Source: an uncultured Lachnospiraceae bacterium
GTDB lineage: Bacteria > Bacillota > Clostridia > Lachnospirales > Lachnospiraceae
Assembly: GCA_910588815.1 (NCBI GenBank)
Contig: CAJUQY010000043.1
Coordinates: 1 to 25,871, forward strand
Direction: 5' to 3'
DNA: 25,871 nucleotides
This document shows, in pieces, positions 1 to 8,244 of this stretch. How positions within the stretch are numbered: position 1 is the stretch's first letter; the number at the start of each line of letters is the position of its first letter. Position numbers and translations under genes: made by a program. The notes below the pieces were generated by a model, which was not told the DNA's origin, did not search any database, and worked only from the letters and a program-made list of their open reading frames with translations.

Positions 1-31
1 CCCTGCTTGCGTCCAGCCGGATCGATTCCAG

Positions 32-184
32 CTACCATAATGGCAGTTCTGACAAGATGCTGCTTTCCTGAAGCCCCTTGTGTTTCCCATCTTCAAGGTA
101 CTCCGCCAGTAGAGCCCTCATTTCTGGATTCAGTTCGCGGTATCCGCATGGCACTGTGTTGGTTTCCTTTGTCTGGTAACCCAT
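32..184 (-). CDS. hypothetical small protein, possibly a truncated or frameshifted remnant
   Basis: A 50-codon ORF beginning MGYQTKETNT, chosen because an AGGAGG box sits about eight bases upstream of this ATG. The same frame stays open upstream to about position 481 (and beyond, without a start), but no ribosome site supports those earlier starts. I recognise no domain. Near its 3' end an overlapping reading frame (GKQHLVRTAIMVAGIDPAG) runs off the left edge of the window without a stop, so the real gene may continue in that frame, which would make this a frameshifted gene. Base composition is AT-richer than the genes from 564 onward. It could equally be a non-functional leftover of a mobile element. 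Confidence that a protein is made is low. Confidence 0.35.
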   Translation of the reverse strand: MGYQTKETNTVPCGYRELNPEMRALLAEYLEDGKHKGLQESSILSELPLW

Positions 185-548
185 AGTTACAACCTCCTGT
201 TTGATGGCTTTAACTGTACTATGCCCATATGGATAAATTTTATCCGAGATTTTTTGCATGGAGCCCCACATACAAAAGGTTATTAAGAATTTCCTCGAGT
301 AATTGAACATCTGGGATAATGCGCCCTTTGTTCCAAAGGGATTTTCAGCTTGTGGCGTTCCCGTACTCATTTCTGCTTTTATCAGACTATAACAGACATC
401 TTCAAGGCCGGTTTCTTTATTGTTAGTCAAAATGATATAGGTAACTTGCGCTGTCCCATCAATCCCAGAAACTTCAATCATGTATTTATAGGTATTTCCT
501 CTAAAAAAAGGAGAATACTTTACAAGAAAAGGGGAGTGTTCTTAGGGT
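185..548. other. stretch without a convincing gene
   Basis: The minus-strand frame is open across most of this stretch (MIEVSGIDGTAQ... from 481), but it has no good ribosome binding site and no recognisable domain. The plus-strand ORF at 350-559 looks like its shadow. A perfect 15-base palindrome, GGATAAATTTTATCC, lies at 231-245, about 47 bases upstream of the start of the small ORF at 184, and could be an operator. No clear promoter, RNA gene or terminator is seen. Confidence 0.4.
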
Positions 549-563
549 TGAGGAGGTGATATT

Positions 564-1346
564 ATGCAGATCAAAGTGTTTCAGGGCATCCTGCTCCCAT
601 TCCTTGGGACGACGCTTGGCTCTGCCTGTGTTCTGTTCATGAAAAGCAGGATGAATCCAATGCTTCAGAGGGCTCTGACCGGATTCGCGGCTGGAGTTAT
701 GGTGGCGGCTTCCGTTTGGAGCCTGCTGATTCCTGCCATGGAGCAGTCGCAGGCTTATGGGAGGTGGGCATTCGTGCCGGCAGCCGTCGGTTTCTGGCTC
801 GGTATCCTGTTCCTGCTGGCGCTGGACTGTGCAGTTCCCCATCTGCACATGAACAGCAGCAAGGTGGAGGGGCCAAAAAGCAGACTGCACAAGACTACCA
901 TGCTGGTGTTGGCGGTGGCGCTCCACAATCTGCCGGAAGGCATGGCCGTGGGCGTAGTCTATGCCGGATGGATTTCCGGGGATGCCGGGATCAACGCTAT
1001 GGGCGCCCTGGCACTTTCCCTTGGAATTGCCATACAGAATTTCCCGGAGGGGGCGATTATCTCTATGCCTCTGCGTGCGGAGGGCGTCAGTAGGGGAAAG
1101 TCGTTCCTGTACGGTGCGCTTTCCGGCGCAGTGGAACCGCTGGGTGCTGTGCTGACTATACTCGCGGCGGGATTTGTGATTCCGCTCCTGCCGTATCTTT
1201 TGAGCTTTGCGGCCGGAGCCATGGTCTATGTGGTCGTGGAGGAGCTGATCCCGGAAATGTCGGCGGGGAAGCACTTTAATGTGGGGACAATCCTGTTTGC
1301 GGCAGGGTTTACGGTTATGATGGCGCTGGATGTGGCGTTGGGATAA
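564..1346 (+). CDS. ZIP-family divalent metal transporter (GufA/ZupT-like)
   Basis: A 260-residue integral membrane protein of the ZIP family, predicted to bring Zn2+ or related divalent cations into the cytoplasm. The two metal-binding signature helices are visible: HNLPEG at residues 121-126 and QNFPEG at 158-163, the paired motifs of ZIP transmembrane helices 4 and 5. EE at 226-227 lies in a later helix. A short His-containing loop (PHLHM, about 92-96) lies between helices 3 and 4. About eight hydrophobic segments fill the chain, and the length is normal for bacterial members. The start is fixed by AGGAGGTGAT ending five bases before the ATG. It appears monocistronic; the regulator promoter begins about 35 bases after its stop. 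Substrate preference cannot be read from the sequence. Confidence 0.93.
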   Translation: MQIKVFQGILLPFLGTTLGSACVLFMKSRMNPMLQRALTGFAAGVMVAASVWSLLIPAMEQSQAYGRWAFVPAAVGFWLGILFLLALDCAVPHLHMNSSKVEGPKSRLHKTTMLVLAVALHNLPEGMAVGVVYAGWISGDAGINAMGALALSLGIAIQNFPEGAIISMPLRAEGVSRGKSFLYGALSGAVEPLGAVLTILAAGFVIPLLPYLLSFAAGAMVYVVVEELIPEMSAGKHFNVGTILFAAGFTVMMALDVALG

Positions 1347-1380
1347 AGAAATGAGAAGCGGCGGTAACCCCGGCCGGAGA

Positions 1381-1424
1381 GGTTACAAATCGGTTACAAC
1401 CAGGACGGTTTTCCGTGATATAAT
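1381..1424 (+). promoter_or_regulatory. regulator promoter with direct-repeat operator
   Basis: Two copies of GGTTACAA begin at 1381 and 1392, an 11-base period typical of tandem OmpR/PhoB-family binding sites. A perfect -10 hexamer TATAAT lies at 1419-1424. The second repeat sits near the -35 position (TTACAA 1394-1399, 19-base spacer), so a bound regulator could compensate for a poor -35. The first repeat is part of a 13-base sequence, GGTTACAAATCGG, that recurs at 3600. Autoregulation is inferred, not shown. Confidence 0.6.
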
Positions 1425-1470
1425 GAATCTGTATGCTGACCCACAAAAATGTCAAAGGAGAGCGGGAACT

Positions 1471-2136
1471 ATGGGTGCGAGGATTCTGGTGATCGAGGAC
1501 GAGGCGGCAATCAATGACGTGATCCGTTTGAGCCTTATGGCGGCAGGCCATGAGGTGGATTCCTTTTTCGACGGAAATGAGGCGGAGGCGGCCCTTAAGA
1601 AACAACATGATTACGGGTGTGCCGTGGTGGATGTGATGCTGCCTGGGAAGGATGGCTTCGCATTGCTGCCGGAGCTAAACAATTACGGGGTGCCGGTGAT
1701 TTTCCTGACGGCCAGGGGAGAACTTCCGGACAAGATACGGGGGCTTACCGGCGGGGCTGAGGACTATATGGTAAAGCCCTTTGAGATGGTGGAGCTTCTG
1801 GTGCGGATCAATAAAATATTGGAGCGCTGCGCCCCCCAGGAGGCAGTGGTGGCCATCAAAGATGTAGTCATCGATCCGGTGAGCCGGACAGCCACCAAAG
1901 GGGGAGAAAGCGTGTATTTAAAACCCATGGAGTTCGACTGTCTGATGATGCTCCTGCGAAATAAGAATAAGGCCGTTACCAGGGCGCAGCTTTTGGCGGC
2001 TCTTTGGGGCGTGGAGTTTGAGGGGGAAACCAGGACTGTGGATGCCCATGTGGGGCGCATCCGCAAGAAGCTGGGATTTTCGGAAGTGATCAAAACCGTG
2101 CCACGGATCGGATACCGGCTGGAGGTGGAAGAATGA
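1471..2136 (+). CDS. two-component response regulator, OmpR/PhoB family
   Basis: A 221-residue DNA-binding response regulator. The N-terminal receiver domain (about 4-115) has the acidic pair E9-D10, phosphoacceptor D54 in VVDVMLPG, T80, and K102 in YMVKPF. The C-terminal winged-helix domain (about 125-219) ends in the usual GIGYRL-like strand (PRIGYRLEVEE). I chose the ATG at 1471 because AAAGGAG lies ten bases upstream and the receiver domain begins right after it; the frame is open further upstream but has no ribosome site. The stop overlaps the kinase start as ATGA, so the two are translationally coupled. Likely target sites are the GGTTACAAATCGG boxes at 1381 and 3600, placing the downstream lipoprotein/ABC locus in its regulon by inference. 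Confidence 0.95.
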   Translation: MGARILVIEDEAAINDVIRLSLMAAGHEVDSFFDGNEAEAALKKQHDYGCAVVDVMLPGKDGFALLPELNNYGVPVIFLTARGELPDKIRGLTGGAEDYMVKPFEMVELLVRINKILERCAPQEAVVAIKDVVIDPVSRTATKGGESVYLKPMEFDCLMMLLRNKNKAVTRAQLLAALWGVEFEGETRTVDAHVGRIRKKLGFSEVIKTVPRIGYRLEVEE

Positions 2137-3560
2137 AGCTGTTTCGCAAATTATATCTGCAGGTGGTTTTGGGAATGGCCGTGCTGGCGGCGGGCCTGTT
2201 GACCTTCTCTGCCGTTGAGGTGAAGCGCCAGGGACTTTCGGAGTCCAGGCATTATGGGGAGGAGCAGGCAGAGGGGAATGCCAGACTGCTGCGGGAGAAG
2301 CTTGCGGAGGAAAAGATCAGTGTCCTGGAGGAAAACATCCGGGACATTGTTGTTTCCAGCTCCTTCTGGGAGCAGTTCGGAAGCATGGGAGTGCTGTGGA
2401 AGGAGGGGGAGGAAGTCCGCAACCTGACACCCTACGACCTTGACCTTAGGCTTTTAGAGGATTTGCGGAAAGAGGCCGGGATACCGGAGACGGAGGTCTT
2501 CACGGGGGGCCCATTCCGGGTGGGAGAGAGAAGGCTGCTCACATGCTACCGGGCGGAGGCCGGCTTCGGGGTGGAGGGCTACAGCTTTGCGGTGGTCCAG
2601 GACGTGACAATGATCTACAGACGGGCGGGGAAGCTGATCCTTTACGGGACGGGGGCGGCCTTTGCTCTGCTGCTCTTGGTGGGTTTCCTCCTATACCGGA
2701 TCATTTACCGGATGCTCCGCCCCCTGGAGGAATTAAAGTGCGGGGCGGCGGATCTTGCGGCCGGGAAATACGGAAGCCGGATCCTGGTCCGGGGAAAGGA
2801 CGAGATCGGGGATGTGACGGAGAGCTTTAACCGGATGGCAGGAGAGGTGGAAAGGCATGTGGAGGCGCTCAGGGAGGCCAATGAAAAGCAGAAGCAGCTT
2901 TTGGGGAGCCTGGCCCATGAGATGAAAACGCCCCTCACGGCCATGATCGGAAATGCGGATCTGCTCCTGACGGTGCGCCTTGAAGAGAAACAAAAAGAAC
3001 AATCTCTCACCTACATTCTGGAGGAGGCCAGGAGGCTTGCCAGACTGTCGGAAAAGATGCTGGAACTGACCGGCTTATATGAAAACGGAGGCGCGGGTGC
3101 AGTCTGGAAAAGGGTGGAGTTGGACTGGCTGTTTGGAAAGCTTGCGGCCTCTGCAGCTTTTCGGTTAAAAGAGAAGGATATGGTCCTGGAGATCAAGCCC
3201 CCGGAGGAGGGGCTTTCTGCCGTTATGGATGAGGATCTCATGGAAAGCCTGCTCCTAAATCTGGTGGACAACGCCTGCAAGGCTTCCTCCCGAGGCGCAA
3301 GGATTCTGGTATCCGCCGACCGGAGGGGAGTCTATGTGGAAGATTTCGGGCGGGGGATCCCGGAGGCGGAGCTTAAACGTGTGACGGAGGCTTTCTATAT
3401 GGTGGATAAGGCCAGAGGGCGGAGTTCGGGAGGGAGCGGCCTGGGCCTCGCCCTCTGCCTTCAGATTGCAAAGCTCCATGGCGGGGAGCTTCTCATCGAA
3501 AGCAGAGAGGGGGAGGGGACGAAAGTGTCTCTGCTTTGGGGGGATGCGGGCGCCCCTTAA
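2133..3560 (+). CDS. membrane sensor histidine kinase
   Basis: A 475-residue kinase partnered with the regulator just upstream. Transmembrane helix 1 is about residues 7-28, followed by an extracytoplasmic sensor region of roughly 135 residues (30-165), transmembrane helix 2 (about 168-190) and a HAMP linker (about 191-245). The dimerisation domain carries phosphoacceptor H262 in SLAHEMKTPLTA. The ATPase domain shows an N box (NLVDN, 376-380), G1 box (DFGRG, 404-408) and G2 box (GGSGLGLAL, 433-441), so all catalytic motifs are intact. I do not recognise the sensor region. The last codons and stop lie in the first copy of a 24-base dispersed repeat. Its signal is unknown; the gene context suggests an envelope or export stress. 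Confidence 0.94.
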   Translation: MKLFRKLYLQVVLGMAVLAAGLLTFSAVEVKRQGLSESRHYGEEQAEGNARLLREKLAEEKISVLEENIRDIVVSSSFWEQFGSMGVLWKEGEEVRNLTPYDLDLRLLEDLRKEAGIPETEVFTGGPFRVGERRLLTCYRAEAGFGVEGYSFAVVQDVTMIYRRAGKLILYGTGAAFALLLLVGFLLYRIIYRMLRPLEELKCGAADLAAGKYGSRILVRGKDEIGDVTESFNRMAGEVERHVEALREANEKQKQLLGSLAHEMKTPLTAMIGNADLLLTVRLEEKQKEQSLTYILEEARRLARLSEKMLELTGLYENGGAGAVWKRVELDWLFGKLAASAAFRLKEKDMVLEIKPPEEGLSAVMDEDLMESLLLNLVDNACKASSRGARILVSADRRGVYVEDFGRGIPEAELKRVTEAFYMVDKARGRSSGGSGLGLALCLQIAKLHGGELLIESREGEGTKVSLLWGDAGAP

Positions 3561-3576
3561 TGCATGCGCTTCGCGC
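3553..3576 (+). repeat. 24-base dispersed repeat, copy 1
   Basis: A 24-base sequence running from CCCCTTAATG to CTTCGCGC is identical to the one at 13255-13278; four more bases to the left match with one difference. It contains the palindrome GCATGC next to a short hairpin GCGC-TTC-GCGC. This copy overlaps the kinase stop codon (TAA 3558-3560), and TATAAT follows three bases after it. Confidence 0.75.
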
Positions 3577-3578
3577 TG

Positions 3579-3629
3579 TATAATTAAGGTATACATTCTG
3601 GTTACAAATCGGAGAGGATTCGGTAAATA
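3579..3629 (+). promoter_or_regulatory. candidate promoter/operator for the lipoprotein-ABC operon
   Basis: Contains TATAAT (3579-3584) and then GGTTACAAATCGG (3600-3612), identical over 13 bases to the sequence upstream of the response regulator. GTTACA (3601-3606) is followed after exactly 17 bases by TAAATA (3624-3629), so the box could overlap the -35 of an activated promoter. Which -10 is used cannot be told by eye. Regulation by the adjacent two-component system is inferred from the shared box. Confidence 0.45.
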
Positions 3630-3713
3630 TTCCCGTGGTATGCTTGGTACAGAAGAAAACGGCGGACGAAAGCAGGGATGACCGGGGTTTTGTCCGCAGT
3701 GAGGAGGAAATTT

Positions 3714-5216
3714 ATGAGTCGGAAAAATCGGAAGTGCGGCAGATGGGCCGCTGGGTTATGCAGCGTGCTGGCTGGTGTGAGCTTATTTGCAGGCTGCGCA
3801 AAGACGCCTGAGGATTCGGTGGTGAAGCTTAAGGGCGAGGCGGCGGGGGATGCCTATGAGGCGGCGGAGCCGGACGGACAGACTCTGCGGGAAATCCTTG
3901 ACGCGCCGGAGCGCTACAAGAGCGAGACAGAGGATCCCACGGGAAAGCTTACGGTTGTTACGGATGCCGTGGTCGAGGTTCCGGAGGCAGAGGGAGCCGG
4001 CACCATCGCCGTGAGTCAGCATCCCTTCGGACAGGAGGAGATCGACCAGATCACACAGGCGCTTTTTGGAGATGCAAAGATTTACGATTATTACAGCTAC
4101 ACAGAGAGGACGAAGGCAGACTGCCTGGCCAGGATTGAAGAGCTGGAGGCTTATGTGGCGGCAGGGAATCTGGACCCTTACAATGAGGGGACGGAGCCGG
4201 ACGGAACGTATGTCTTTGACATCTATGGTGCCATCGAACAGGCAAAGCGGGAATACGAGGCCGCACCGGAGGAGGCTCTGCCAGAGGAAGTGCGCCCCCG
4301 GTATGGTCTGGAGGTGGGAATTGGAATGGGGGAAAAGGAGGTTCAGGATGATTCCTTTTCCGGGATTGTGGAGACTTCAGACGGAAAGCTATATCAATAT
4401 GAGCTTTTTTCCTATGGGCCGGTTCCCATGCGGGTTCAGGTGAAACGGCTGGCAGATACCGAACATGTGAGTCTGGAACAGCCGGAATGGGGAGCTTATG
4501 AGGACGCAAAAAGTTCGGGGCTTCCCTGTCCGTCCGAAGAGGAGCTTCAGGCGGGTATCGGTATTACCCTGGAGGAGGCCCGAGGGATGGCGGATGCGAA
4601 AGTGTCGGCGCTTGGGCTTGCCGACATGGATTTGGTTTCCTGGGATTATGCCATCCGGACAAAGGCCGGAAGCCGGGGGCCGGATGGATTCCTTCTGGGG
4701 GAGGAAAATTGCGGCGGCTATCTCCTCCACTATGCCAGACGTTTAAGCGGGATCCCGATCACCTATACCATTGAGGAGGGCGGAGCTTATGAGGATCTGG
4801 AGGGGGAGACAGAAACCTGGAGCTATGAACGGTTGGACTTTTATGTGACGAAGGAGGGGATTGACAGGCTGGATTTTACCAATCAGTATGACCTTGGGGA
4901 GATCCGTACGGAGTATGTGAAGCTCTTGCCTTTTTCGGAAGTTATGAAGATCTATGAGAAGATGATGCAGATTCAGAATGCGGATGTGTTGAATTACGAA
5001 GATTCCAGAACCTATCGGATTGACCGCATCTCCTTCGGCTACACCAGGATCTATGAGCCGTCCACAGACAGCAGGCAGGGAATGCTTGTCCCGGCGTGGG
5101 ACTTCTTCGGGAACTTTGAGGTGCCGGGCAGGGAAACTTATCAGGCGTCGGACCATAGCTTCTTAACCATTAATGCGTCGGACGGGAGTATCATCAACCG
5201 GAGCCTGGGGTATTAG
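3714..5216 (+). CDS. large secreted lipoprotein of an ABC-transport locus
   Basis: A 500-residue predicted lipoprotein. The start at 3714 is set by GAGGAGG eight bases upstream and gives a compact signal peptide: basic MSRKNRKCGR, hydrophobic core, then lipobox LFAGC with lipidated C28. Starting at the upstream ATG (3678) would add 12 residues without a good ribosome site. The mature part is acidic and soluble-looking, with many Tyr/Asp/Glu and no further transmembrane helix. I recognise no catalytic motif; it may be one of the unnamed lipoprotein families found beside Firmicutes ABC-2 permeases. The next gene starts four bases after the stop, so it is probably the extracytoplasmic partner of the transporter encoded downstream. 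Confidence 0.85.
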   Translation: MSRKNRKCGRWAAGLCSVLAGVSLFAGCAKTPEDSVVKLKGEAAGDAYEAAEPDGQTLREILDAPERYKSETEDPTGKLTVVTDAVVEVPEAEGAGTIAVSQHPFGQEEIDQITQALFGDAKIYDYYSYTERTKADCLARIEELEAYVAAGNLDPYNEGTEPDGTYVFDIYGAIEQAKREYEAAPEEALPEEVRPRYGLEVGIGMGEKEVQDDSFSGIVETSDGKLYQYELFSYGPVPMRVQVKRLADTEHVSLEQPEWGAYEDAKSSGLPCPSEEELQAGIGITLEEARGMADAKVSALGLADMDLVSWDYAIRTKAGSRGPDGFLLGEENCGGYLLHYARRLSGIPITYTIEEGGAYEDLEGETETWSYERLDFYVTKEGIDRLDFTNQYDLGEIRTEYVKLLPFSEVMKIYEKMMQIQNADVLNYEDSRTYRIDRISFGYTRIYEPSTDSRQGMLVPAWDFFGNFEVPGRETYQASDHSFLTINASDGSIINRSLGY

Positions 5217-5219
5217 GCC

Positions 5220-6122
5220 ATGAGACAGACAGTTGCCGTCGCCCGGTTCAATTTTCGGGGGTTTTTTAAGAATCCAAAAGTGATTCTGACGCTTTTGCTC
5301 AGTGTGATCCTCTGTTATCTGCTGAGCGCGAGGGTTATGGAGGTGATTGAAGCCTATGGGACGCCCGTTCAGCTGGCGGAGCCCTTTTTATGGACCTTTG
5401 GGGATGCCTATTCCGTCCTGTTAAGCTCCATTCTTCTGATCCTGCTTTTTTCGGATCTTCCCATGGTAAGCGGCATAACCCCCTATTATCTGTACCGGAC
5501 GACAAGAGGGAAGTGGCTTGCGGGGCAGATGCTTTACGTGGCCGGCGTGGTTCTCCTCTATACCGGCTTCCTTTTTGGGGTGACGGTTCTTCTCTGCGGA
5601 AAGTACAGCTATCTGGGCGACAAATGGAGCGAGACAGCGGCCATGCTTGCCTACTCGAAGCTGGGGGAGGAGCTGGGAGTGCCATCTACCGTCAAAGTTA
5701 TGGAGAGCATCACGCCCTACGGATGCATGCTCCAGGTGCTTGGACTTTTGTTTCTCTACGCCCTTGTCCTAAGCTTCCTCATACTGGCAGGAAATCTGCG
5801 TTCCGGGAAAAACCGGGGAATGGCAGGCGGGCTGTTGTTTAGCCTGTACGGGCTTTTACTGAACCGGGACGTGATAGCAGCCCTGTTTGGGTGGGAAAAA
5901 TACGAAGGCTACCGGGCGAATCTTTTGATCGGGTGGCTGAGCCCTCTAAGCCATGCCACTTACGGGAAGCACAGCTTTGGCTATGACCGTCTGCCATCCC
6001 TCTCCGCGTCCCGCCTGGTGTTTACCGGACTGCTTTTCCTGTTCGCAGGGATTTCTCTGCGGGCAGGGAAGCGTTACAGCTTTGCCTTTCTTGGGGAAAG
6101 TAGTTATACCCACGGCCGATGA
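5220..6122 (+). CDS. ABC-2-type transporter permease subunit (first)
   Basis: A 300-residue polytopic membrane protein with about six hydrophobic helices (roughly 21-37, 62-80, 103-125, 168-190, 199-217 and 264-280) and a basic N-terminus, the architecture of ABC-2 exporter permeases. It starts three bases after the lipoprotein stop with only a weak ribosome site, suggesting translational coupling. A membrane-facing loop of about 40 residues separates helices 3 and 4. The ATPase partner is most likely the product of the gene at 7054. Family assignment rests on topology and context; the substrate is unknown. Confidence 0.75.
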   Translation: MRQTVAVARFNFRGFFKNPKVILTLLLSVILCYLLSARVMEVIEAYGTPVQLAEPFLWTFGDAYSVLLSSILLILLFSDLPMVSGITPYYLYRTTRGKWLAGQMLYVAGVVLLYTGFLFGVTVLLCGKYSYLGDKWSETAAMLAYSKLGEELGVPSTVKVMESITPYGCMLQVLGLLFLYALVLSFLILAGNLRSGKNRGMAGGLLFSLYGLLLNRDVIAALFGWEKYEGYRANLLIGWLSPLSHATYGKHSFGYDRLPSLSASRLVFTGLLFLFAGISLRAGKRYSFAFLGESSYTHGR

Positions 6123-6246
6123 AATCTGCCGTGAGTATTGCGGCGGCCGCAGCCGAAAGCGGCGCGATTCCTTATACGGCCGTGCGCATCATATGATTCT
6201 GGCCGGAGGATTTATCCGACGATCAGTATAGAGGAGGAACAGGAAG

Positions 6247-6975
6247 ATGGGCTGTGAACTGAAACGAATGCTTTCCGGGCGCGGATTTTTGATTTCGTTT
6301 TTCCTTGGCCTTTCGGCTATCCTTTCCGGTACGGTCTGGCCCAAAGGAAACGGGAATCTGGCCGCGGGAAATTTTCTCCTGCTGGCAGAGCAGTCCTTTT
6401 GCTGCCGGGCCGTTTTCTTTCTTCTGCCCCTGGTATCGGTACTGCCATGGAGCGATTCTTTCCTGGCGGAGTCAAAGGGCGGATTTTTGAAGGCGTCTCT
6501 TCCCCGGCAGGATAAAAGAAGCTATACGGAGAATAAAGTTCTTGCGGTAGCCCTCGGAGGGTTTCTGCCCTGGATGGCGGCGGGGCTTTTGACCATAGGT
6601 TTCTACTTTGTCCTGTTCTTTCCCATGGAACAAAAGGGGACGCTATCCTTTGCCATGGTGTGGGAACCCTTGGCCGTTTTGCTCCGTTTGGGGATATTGG
6701 GGGCGATTCTGGCCTCCGCCGGCGGAAGCGTCACAGCATTGTTCCGTTCGGCGTACCTGGCTTTCGGTCTCCCTTTTGCCGGATATTATTTCTGCCTGAT
6801 CCTCCAGGAACGGTATTTCCCGGAGGCGCTCTGGCTGTATCCGCCCCAGTGGATTTCGGGAAGCGCGGACTGGGGCCCCGGGAAAGAGGGGCTGTGGCTC
6901 TTCCTCCTCCTTTTTCTCGCCGCCGCGGCCGGCCTTCACGGGGGAATACTATATGGCCGGGTGGAGGAAATATAA
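6247..6975 (+). CDS. ABC-2-type transporter permease subunit (second)
   Basis: A 242-residue, strongly hydrophobic protein with about six predicted helices and an N-terminal amphipathic segment (MGCELKRMLSGRGF) typical of ABC-2 permeases. AGGAGG lies about eight bases upstream of the ATG. It is separated from the first permease by 124 bases in which I see no gene or clear terminator. With the neighbouring permease and the ATPase at 7054 it probably forms a heterodimeric-permease exporter. No substrate can be inferred. Confidence 0.75.
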   Translation: MGCELKRMLSGRGFLISFFLGLSAILSGTVWPKGNGNLAAGNFLLLAEQSFCCRAVFFLLPLVSVLPWSDSFLAESKGGFLKASLPRQDKRSYTENKVLAVALGGFLPWMAAGLLTIGFYFVLFFPMEQKGTLSFAMVWEPLAVLLRLGILGAILASAGGSVTALFRSAYLAFGLPFAGYYFCLILQERYFPEALWLYPPQWISGSADWGPGKEGLWLFLLLFLAAAAGLHGGILYGRVEEI

Positions 6976-6989
6976 AATAGAAATTAAGT

Positions 6990-7021
6990 TTCCGCATCGT
7001 TTGGAAAATAGAAATGCGGAA
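6990..7021. repeat. small inverted repeat between permease and ATPase genes
   Basis: TTCCGCAT (6990-6997) and ATGCGGAA (7014-7021) form an eight-base stem around a 16-base loop. No T-tract follows, so it is more likely an intra-operon RNA structure than a terminator. Confidence 0.4.
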
Positions 7022-7053
7022 GCCTAAGAGCAGAACTGAGGGGAGGAAAGCTA

Positions 7054-7725
7054 TTGGAGACTTGTGTGGAACTTCGGGGGGTGACCAGGCGCTTTGGGGA
7101 GGATCTGGTCTTAAAGGAAGTGAATCTTATGTTGGGGGCAGGCCGGGTCTACGGGATCGTCGGCAACAATGGTTCCGGGAAGACCGTGCTGATGAAATGT
7201 ATCTGCGGTTTCCTCACGCCCACCACTGGAACAGTCCATGTGTTCGGGAAACAGATCGGAAGGGACGCAGACTTCCCGGAGGATTTGGGGGTGATCATTG
7301 AGTCGCCCGGATTTTTGGCAAATCTGAACGGAAGGAAAAATCTGGAAATTCTGGCGGCTCTCAGAAAAAGAATCGGGGAAGCCGGGATCCGCGCTGCCAT
7401 GGAGAAGGTAGGCCTTGACCCGGACATGAAAAAGGCGGTGGAGAAATATTCCCTCGGCATGCGTCAGCGGCTGGGAATCGCCCAGGCGATCATGGAAGAT
7501 CCAAAGCTTCTGGTGCTGGATGAGCCTTTCAACGGGCTGGACAAAAACGGCGTGGAGCAGATCCGGAGGCTTCTTTTAGAGCTTAAGAAAGAAGGAAAAA
7601 CAATTCTTTTGGCCAGCCACAATGAGGAGGATATCCGCATTTTATGTGATGAGGTGTATGAAATGGACGGCGGAGTGCTGACTCGTTTTGGGAAACCCGG
7701 AAAACGCAGAGAATCGGAGGAATAA
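7054..7725 (+). CDS. ABC transporter ATP-binding protein
   Basis: A 223-residue ABC ATPase. Walker A is GNNGSGKT (37-44), the signature is SLGMR (133-137), Walker B is LLVLDEP (152-158), and the switch histidine is H189. The sequence resembles the BcrA/CcmA-like exporters that pair with ABC-2 permeases. The start codon is TTG, chosen because GGGAGGAAAG immediately precedes it and the domain begins at once (METCVELRGVTRRFG, with TTG read as Met). It energises the two permeases upstream. The stop is three bases before the next gene, so all belong to one operon. Confidence 0.92.
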   Translation: METCVELRGVTRRFGEDLVLKEVNLMLGAGRVYGIVGNNGSGKTVLMKCICGFLTPTTGTVHVFGKQIGRDADFPEDLGVIIESPGFLANLNGRKNLEILAALRKRIGEAGIRAAMEKVGLDPDMKKAVEKYSLGMRQRLGIAQAIMEDPKLLVLDEPFNGLDKNGVEQIRRLLLELKKEGKTILLASHNEEDIRILCDEVYEMDGGVLTRFGKPGKRRESEE

Positions 7726-7728
7726 GGA

Positions 7729-8244
7729 ATGAGAAGAAAGGGCAGGTGCCGGGCGGGATGTGGCCTGGCGATAGTTTTGGCAATGATGATTGCGGTGCGG
7801 GCCGGCGCGGCCGGGGAGACGGTTCCTGGTACGGAGGCTTCCGGGGTTTCTCCGGCTTTTCCGGAGACAGAGGCAGTCTATCTGGACATCGACAGTCATC
7901 ATAAATATGAAGGGATGGAACAGAGTTTTTCCGAGGGATATCAGCCGGTGGTAAAGGACAAAGTCCTGTATCTGGTAATTCCCTTTACTGCAAGCGGAGA
8001 ACTGGCGGGAAACCGGCTGACGGTCAGTCTGATTTTTTCTGACAGCGCCGCCCAGACATTTTTACCCAGAAATTATCAGAAAACAGTGGAGAAGAAGCCG
8101 TATGTCCCGGAGGGCGGAACAATGGTCTGCCTGGGAGAAGGCGGCCGGACGGAATCGCCCGGCCAGACGGAATCCTCCGGCGAAGAAGTGCGGGAGACGT
8201 ATCTCTACTGCGCGGAGCTCCCGCTTTCCGGTGCGTCCGGTTGA
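7729..8244 (+). CDS. N-terminal part of an exported CARDB/S-layer-like protein (frame-disrupted)
   Basis: 171 codons beginning with a signal peptide (basic MRRKGRCRAGCG, hydrophobic core about 12-26, Ala-rich cleavage region). The remainder is a beta-rich extracytoplasmic domain. The ORF stops at a TGA that overlaps the next ORF by four bases (TTGA). I read this and the following ORF as one original protein of about 570 residues: the signal peptide is only here, the C-terminal membrane anchor is only in the second part, and the sequence ELPLSGASG flows into LKETCSITVQAVGY in the other frame. The disruption coincides with one arm of a perfect 24-base inverted repeat. The alternative is two coupled genes, the second starting at TTG without a usable ribosome site. 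Confidence 0.65.
   Translation: MRRKGRCRAGCGLAIVLAMMIAVRAGAAGETVPGTEASGVSPAFPETEAVYLDIDSHHKYEGMEQSFSEGYQPVVKDKVLYLVIPFTASGELAGNRLTVSLIFSDSAAQTFLPRNYQKTVEKKPYVPEGGTMVCLGEGGRTESPGQTESSGEEVRETYLYCAELPLSGASG

Noticed and set aside
501..1274. 257-codon ORF on the minus strand opposite the ZIP transporter
   Set aside because: Low-quality composition rich in His, Arg and Pro, no ribosome site, and it lies wholly across a well-supported transporter gene; a shadow.
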